From Odontocerum albicorne (Eukaryota; Arthropoda; Insecta; Trichoptera; Odontoceridae), in the NCBI GenBank assembly GCA_949825065.1, contig OX463839.1, positions 24,686,212 through 24,750,211 on the forward strand: a stretch of DNA of 64,000 nt, in the 5' to 3' direction. Both the position numbers and the translations under genes were made by a program. The notes below the pieces were generated by a model. The model did not search any database and was not told where the DNA came from. It saw nothing but the letters and a program-made list of their open reading frames with translations. This document shows, one piece after another, positions 59,430 through 64,000 of the stretch (its first letter is position 1; the number at the start of each line of letters is the position of its first letter).

Positions 59430-59806
59430 GTTCAAGATTTTTGCAATTTAGGTTATATTTTCTCAGGTAATGGAAGAGTTGCGATGGATATTGAAAGGTG
59501 TATGACAGAATACGAAATGAAATGATAAGGGATGCTTTATGAACTTAAGACTGATGTGTTGAGTAAGATGAACAAAATTTCTAGAGGTGGTTTGGAATGC
59601 ATGAATGAAGAAGGACTCATGTGAAAGAATGAAGAAAGAAAAAAATTTACAAATCAAATGTGAGTAGATGATCGCCAAGGAAAGTGTGGTTGGATCAAAA
59701 GTTCAAAAAAGGAAAAGGCGAAATAAGTGTGTCGAAATAATTAAGTCTGGCGCTCTATCCTCTCTGCCTACAACACCAGAGAAACGGCGAGATGGTATGT
59801 ATTTAG
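59430..59806 (+). mobile_element. LINE-A fragment with internal deletion
   Basis: Starts at the shared 5' position (ttcaagatttttgc... tattttctcaggtaatgg). It jumps to gtatgacagaatacgaaatg, then the LSKMNKI-GGLECMNEE region and gatcaaaag, and ends with the family tail gagaaacggcgagatggtat. Directly upstream of the LTR element. Confidence 0.8.
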
Positions 59807-59869
59807 TTATTCTAAGTAGTTTTCTTATTCATTGAAGTGCACGTATTAAGGCGATAGGATTTTAGGGTG

Positions 59870-61314
59870 TGTTAGGAGTATATTTATTTTTTCATAAAAG
59901 ACGGGTGAGAAGTTTGGGATTTATCCAAAAGGAAAATAACGCGCGAAATTGATTGATACGAGCGGAATTAAAACGGACTTTCCCTTTGTTCTGATTTTGA
60001 CGGGTAAATAATGACGCATAAAATCGAGTCCGAGCGTGACGCAGTTGTAATTAGGACAAGGAATGATGCAATCATCCTTTGTTTCTGGAAGATTCTATTC
60101 CAAAACGCGCGGTATAAAGAATTTCATCTATCACCGAGCAATTGCGTCACTTATAATAAATAATCGGATGCAAGGGCTTGATTGGTCGAATTACGGCCCG
60201 ACCAAAGATTTGACGAATCAAGAGATCGCTTACAAACGGTATGGACGGGTGAAATGGCATCACGTGCGCCATGGACAGGTGAGGCGGCAAAAAGGTCGGT
60301 TCATCATTACGAGCGGTACCGTGAGGACGACTGGTTCTGTTATTGAGACAGATCCCGGTCGGGGGAATACGAATTAATAATTAATTAATTCATTCAAGTT
60401 ATCGGTCAGTTACCTTGTGTTCCGAGTTATAATCTCCTGTTGGGAGCGTACGAATTAATAATTAGTTATTTTTGTGAAAGTTCTTCCCGCACGTCAGACT
60501 AGACTTGACGCGGGGATTTATCTACGGAATAGTATTTCCAAAGAAATAATCTTGGATTATTATTGGCTCCATCGGGCGTGAAGCAAGTAAAGTTTCGAGA
60601 AACTAAGAAAAGCGGTTCTTTAAATAACTGCGGGTCTGAAATCGTTCTCCCAGGCCGAAGGGCCAGGGAAGAGTTTTGTATCGGCGCAGCGCGAAGCTTC
60701 AAAGGGACGCTTGCGGTATCATCATCATCAGAGTCATCGTTCCGGTTTCGTTTTCGGGGAAAATCTTCTGGTTACTCCGCAGTTCCGAGAGTATAGACAT
60801 TACGCGTATTGTTCCTTATCGATATTCATGGTATTGTGGGGTGAGTGATCTCTTTTTATTGTAACCTATCATTGTTGATTTCTCCTTACCTCATAACCTT
60901 TATGTTTGTGATGAATATTGAGCGGGAATCGGTCTTTAATGCAAGCCCAAATTATTAGTCTGCCTACTCTGGTATTTTTGTAATATATATAATTTTTTCT
61001 CGGCATTATTGCGGAGTTTTTTTTATAAAATCTCATTGGATTAAACTAAGTATTATCACAATTTTATGTCTTTCCTTTGTTGTTCCCCTTGTCCCGGAGA
61101 TAATATCTTGGAGGCCTAGTACAAATTATTATTGAGCCCATCGCGATCTGAGACGAAAGAGTACTTGTTCTGTAATTTCTTCATATGCCGCTGAGTCCCG
61201 GGTAAGTTTTATTGAGAGAGAAATAGTGTCAGAAGTGTTTAAACTATTGCTTTATTGTTGCATGGAGGCAACGCTTTCTCTCTTAATTTAGTAAAAATAG
61301 GTATAAGTCTAACA
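59870..61314 (+). repeat. Putative 5' LTR
   Basis: 1445 bp bounded by tgttag at the start and ctaaca at the end, a perfect 6-bp inverted repeat of the TG...CA type. The right boundary is one base before a clear primer-binding site, which supports it; the left is inferred from the matching hexamer. Inside are a TATA-like box (gcggtataaagaatt near 60110), an AATAAA near 60154, and a duplicated block (acgaattaataattag at ~60369 and ~60449). The partner LTR is not in the window to confirm the ends. Confidence 0.65.
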
Positions 61315-61315
61315 A

Positions 61316-61333
61316 TGTCGCCCGAACGTGGGG
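61316..61333 (+). promoter_or_regulatory. Primer-binding site
   Basis: tgtcgcccgaacgtgggg. This fits the usual tggcgcccgaacgtgggg pattern of many retroelements, complementary to a tRNA 3' end, except for T in place of G at the third base. It lies one base after the putative LTR, where minus-strand priming would start. Confidence 0.75.
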
Positions 61334-62160
61334 CCATTTTAGAAAAATACTGGCTTCCAGGGTATTTGACTGAGTGACGGGGTTATAAAGTGTATAAAAA
61401 ATATAATTTGTTCTTTTTTCAGAAAATTTAGCGCCAAATTCGTAAGATAAGCATAGGTAGCCATTTTGTCGTGTTCGAGAAGCATCTGTGGCTGAGGTGG
61501 TTGCGAATAATCAGGAGTATAGTTTTGCCGCGTAAAGTGATTAGATACGCATTGAGTGATAGTTTAGTTCAAACAAAATAAGCGACTGAATAAATAAAAG
61601 AGTGCCTAGTTAATGGTGGATAGTGAAGTGATTAGTGGTTACGTTCGTGAAGTATTCCAGTGTTTTTGGAATTTCAAGACCATTTGTTTGAAACCAATCT
61701 CGCCTTATAGCTTGCGCGGGGATAGGCAAGAGGAGAGTGCGTATAACTTACAGTAGTTCGGTTTGCGTCGCTGTTGATGCGGTAAAGGGAAATAGTGTTA
61801 CTACATTTAGATAAAATCACTTGGTGCTTATACTCAATTGTTTTCGGAACAAATCTTTGTAATATAAGAGAGTGAATAATATTGAATTGAATTACTTTGA
61901 GATTTAAGTTGTAGATTCGTAGCAAGCGGTGTGGTGGAAGCGTGTTTTAGGAAATTTGATAATAATACATATTGGTTATAATTGCTAGTTCTTAATTTCG
62001 GAACATTTCAACTAAGGGGGGGTTTGAGTTAAATTAAAGTTACGTTTTAGTTAGATTCTTGTTCCGGTTAAACGGTGTAGTTAAAGCATTGTTTAACAAG
62101 GTGAAGTAAGATTTCGTTGGGTATAAATTTTGATACCTACTGTTACGAATAGGATTGAGG
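61334..62160 (+). other. Retrotransposon leader
   Basis: About 830 bp between the primer-binding site and gag with no convincing reading frame; presumably the 5' untranslated leader with packaging signals. Nothing more specific can be seen. Confidence 0.5.
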
Positions 62161-62937
62161 ATGGATAGCGCAATGGATCCTATAGTTAATATAATGAAGG
62201 CCACGAAGGAAAGGCTAATCGGGGAATTAATTGAAAGGGGATTAGTTCCTAGTAATAATTTTTACGAGTTGCGGCGTCAGGCCTCTTTGTTTAACAAGAA
62301 TCTGGTATCATCGTCATCGGAGGCGGTCGCCTTACCAGTTAGGTGCGTACCTTTCCGGAATCTTATGAGAGCTCCGCAGTTTCTGGAGACAACGGATCCT
62401 GGGGTTACCGCTTCAGAAGCCCTAGCACCAGTGCCATTGGCAAGTTCATCTCCATATACTGGAGATAGAGTGGCGAGTTCGGGTGTTCCACGTTCGTCTC
62501 TACCTGAGAGTTTAAATTCTTCTGTTTGGCCAGGAGAAGCTTGTACCGGAGGGGGTTGCGTAAGAGAATTTTTGTCGCGGATAGAAGAATTAGAAGGGCG
62601 GTGCTCGGCCTTAGAGCTGATGAATAGGAATAAGGGAAGGTTTTCTCGTCCTGCTCCCTTCGTCACGAGAACAGATGCTCGTTTGGCACCAGTCTCTCGT
62701 ACCTCGAATACTCGAGATTCGTTTGAACGCAGGTGTTGGCGGTGCAATCTTCCAAACCATCAGGCGCGCAATTGCCCCGGGCAGCCGCGTAACCGAAAGA
62801 AACCTGTACGGACGGCTGACGATCTTCATAGGGCTAGAGCCAGCCCAGCGCGTCCGTTGGTCATATTACCCGATGTGTCTGGGCCACTTCCAGATGTTAA
62901 GTTTCCAAAAGACCGGGTGAGCACCAACCCGTATTAA
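62161..62937 (+). CDS. Gag-like protein with CCHC zinc knuckle
   Basis: About 258 codons from the ATG at 62161 (MDSAMDPIVNIMKATKERL; a second in-frame Met follows four residues later) to a TAA at 62935-62937. Residues 1-50 form a probable helical N-terminus. The middle is Ser/Pro-rich. A single CCHC knuckle, C-x2-C-x4-H-x4-C (CWRCNLPNHQARNC), lies at 62734-62775, residues ~192-205, followed by a basic RNRKKP patch. It would bind and package the element RNA. It is shorter than most gypsy Gag proteins, and I do not see a clear capsid homology region. The frame stays open after the TAA into the protease segment. Confidence 0.75.
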   Translation: MDSAMDPIVNIMKATKERLIGELIERGLVPSNNFYELRRQASLFNKNLVSSSSEAVALPVRCVPFRNLMRAPQFLETTDPGVTASEALAPVPLASSSPYTGDRVASSGVPRSSLPESLNSSVWPGEACTGGGCVREFLSRIEELEGRCSALELMNRNKGRFSRPAPFVTRTDARLAPVSRTSNTRDSFERRCWRCNLPNHQARNCPGQPRNRKKPVRTADDLHRARASPARPLVILPDVSGPLPDVKFPKDRVSTNPY

Positions 62938-63237
62938 GTACGTCGGAGTTACCGGATTTGTCGCATTACTCAGCGACCGGGAGAGTTTTCCTTTTTTGTA
63001 AAAGGCTTGATTGAGAGTACGAGTTCAGGGGAAGAGCGGCCCTACCTACGTTGTAGTATTCAAGATTTGCCGTTTTCGGCTTGGCTCGATTTGAGTGCGT
63101 CAGTGGACGCAGTAGCTGATCAGCTGTTCGTCGTCTCGCGTCGTACTGACAAACTGATACCGTCAGACCGCGAGGCGCAGATTACTTTTTTCAATTCCGT
63201 TGCCATTGCGATTAGCTTTGTTTCCGTAATGATATAA
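62938..63237 (+). pseudogene. Retropepsin-like segment, active site damaged
   Basis: In the same frame as gag, past the TAA, 99 further codons are open. Around residues 45-65 the segment RPYLRCSIQDLPFSAWLDLSASVDAVADQLF has the look of a retroviral-type aspartic protease N-terminus, in which a D-[ST]-G-[AS] triad is expected after a hydrophobic strand. Here the triad reads D-L-S-A-S (63088-63102). The Asp is kept, but the next two residues are unlike any active retropepsin, a change of few bases. After DQLF the sequence enters the tandem array instead of protease and reverse transcriptase. A non-functional relic is the simplest reading. Confidence 0.55.
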
Positions 63238-63921
63238 CCGCCTTCGCCACGGACTAATCTCTTCTGCCGTTCGTCGTCTCGCGTCGTGCTGACGGGCTGA
63301 TGCCGTCGGACCGCGAGGCGCAGATTACTTTTTTCAATTCCGTTGCCATTGCGATTAGTTTTGTTTCCGTAATGATATAACCGCTTTCGCCGCCGACTAG
63401 TCTCTTTTGCCGTTCGTCGTCTCGCGTCGTGCTGACAAACTGATACCGTCAGACCGCGAGGCGCAGATTACTTTTTCAATTCCGTTGCCATTGCGATTAG
63501 CTTTGTTTCCGTAATGATATAACCGCCTTCGCCACAGATTAATCTCTTTTGCTGTTCGTCGTCTCGCGTCGTACTGACAAATTGATGCCGTCGGACCGCG
63601 AGGCGCTGATTACTTTTTCTATTTCGTGGCAGTCGCGATTCAATCCTCTTTAACTTTGTATATCTTAATGGTGTGAAGTACGTCCTCTCGCGTTGCCCTA
63701 ACAAATACCGTCAGGCCGCGGGAGACGTATTATATTATTATCAGTTCTGTTTCCGTCATACTAGTATCTCATTACCAAAGGAATAATCTATTTAGCAGTT
63801 CGTCATCTCGCGTCGTGCGAACAATTTGATACCGTCCGTCCGCGAGTCGCGGAATACTTTTTTCAATTCCGTTGCAATTGCGATTCAATCCTCTTTAACA
63901 TTGTATTCCTTAATGTATTAA
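63126..63921 (+). repeat. Tandem array, ~120-143-bp subunits
   Basis: Six subunits anchored on g-t-t/a-cgtcgtctcgcg at 63126, 63269, 63412, 63554, 63678 and 63798; spacings 143, 143, 142, 124 and 120. The first four share ttcaattccgttgccattgc and ccgtaatgatataaccg blocks. The last two are shorter and more diverged but keep tgataccgtc / ccgcgag blocks. The next gtacgtca falls at 63922, where the larger repeat restarts. Confidence 0.93.
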
Positions 63922-64000
63922 GTACGTCAGGGTTACCGGATTTGTCGCATTACACAGCGACCGGGAGAGTATCTTTTTCTTGTAAGGGGTTAGGTTGAGA

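Larger units (their letters stand above)
59870..64000 (+). mobile_element. LTR retrotransposon, 5' part (runs off window)
   Basis: A 5' LTR, a primer-binding site, an ~830-bp leader, gag and a protease segment in the order expected for a Ty3/gypsy- or BEL-type element. The reverse transcriptase, integrase and 3' LTR, if present, lie outside the window. From about 63126 the element sequence gives way to a tandem array. GC content is visibly higher than in the flanking DNA. Without reverse transcriptase or integrase the superfamily cannot be settled. Confidence 0.75.
62931..64000 (+). repeat. 984-bp higher-order tandem repeat (second copy cut by window end)
   Basis: gtattaagtacgtc occurs at 62931 and again at 63915, and the next ~70 bases match closely (ggatttgtcgcattac, cagcgaccgggagag, a tttt-gtaa run and ttgaga). 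The first copy covers the end of gag, the protease segment and the subunit array; the second starts again with the gag-end/protease sequence and continues past the window. Confidence 0.85.

Noticed and set aside
60063..60377. 104-codon frame inside the LTR
   Set aside because: It lies wholly within the putative LTR, contains no recognised domain, and starts near a TATA-like region. LTRs of this size often contain chance frames.
62277..62747. 156-codon minus-strand frame opposite gag
   Set aside because: It is the antisense of the gag reading frame. The zinc knuckle and coding character are on the plus strand.
63468..63704. Minus-strand frame in the terminal tandem array
   Set aside because: It follows the subunit period and carries no recognisable domain; tandem repeats readily make such frames.

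Overview
The window looks like non-genic, repeat-filled nuclear DNA from an arthropod, most probably an insect. It is strongly AT-rich, and everything I can recognise belongs to a transposable element: mariner transposons, C-terminal pieces of non-LTR reverse transcriptases, tRNA-headed SINEs, hAT-like ends and one LTR retrotransposon. I see no host protein-coding gene, no bona fide tRNA or rRNA gene, no CRISPR array and no bacterial signal. The species cannot be told from this window alone.

Layout. 0-4.8 kb: degraded SINEs and a full-length mariner with both inverted repeats (2612-3949), killed by one stop and one lost catalytic Asp. 4.8-6.2 kb: a LINE fragment in which a 48-bp piece of the reverse-transcriptase reading frame has expanded to 22 tandem copies. 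7.4-11.6 kb: two long hairpins and another LINE copy. 12.4-14.4 kb: SINEs and a second full-length mariner on the minus strand, with a frameshift and a stop. 14.9-19.1 kb: a cluster of SINEs of two families that share a tRNA-like head. 19-39 kb: mostly anonymous AT-rich DNA with short tandem triplications and scattered LINE/SINE copies. 39-47.5 kb: dense LINE fragments, a hAT-type MITE, a third full-length mariner (45198-46489, minus) and a mariner relic. 47.8-59.8 kb: more SINEs, LINEs and mariner relics. 59.87 kb to the end: the 5' part of an LTR retrotransposon with a 1.4-kb LTR, a primer-binding site, a gag with one CCHC zinc knuckle and a damaged protease segment. This runs into a GC-richer tandem array with ~120-143 bp subunits and a larger 984-bp period.

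The pieces do not form a pathway; they record waves of element activity. The best leads are (1) the minisatellite born inside a LINE reading frame, (2) the LTR-element protease segment caught up in a 984-bp tandem period, (3) a strong excess of the octamer TACTCGTA/TACGAGTA, at least 29 sites by eye where base composition predicts a few, and (4) SINE families that share heads and swap bodies. Family names SINE-1/2/3 and LINE-A to E are labels used only here. Boundaries of degraded repeats are good to about 10-30 bases.
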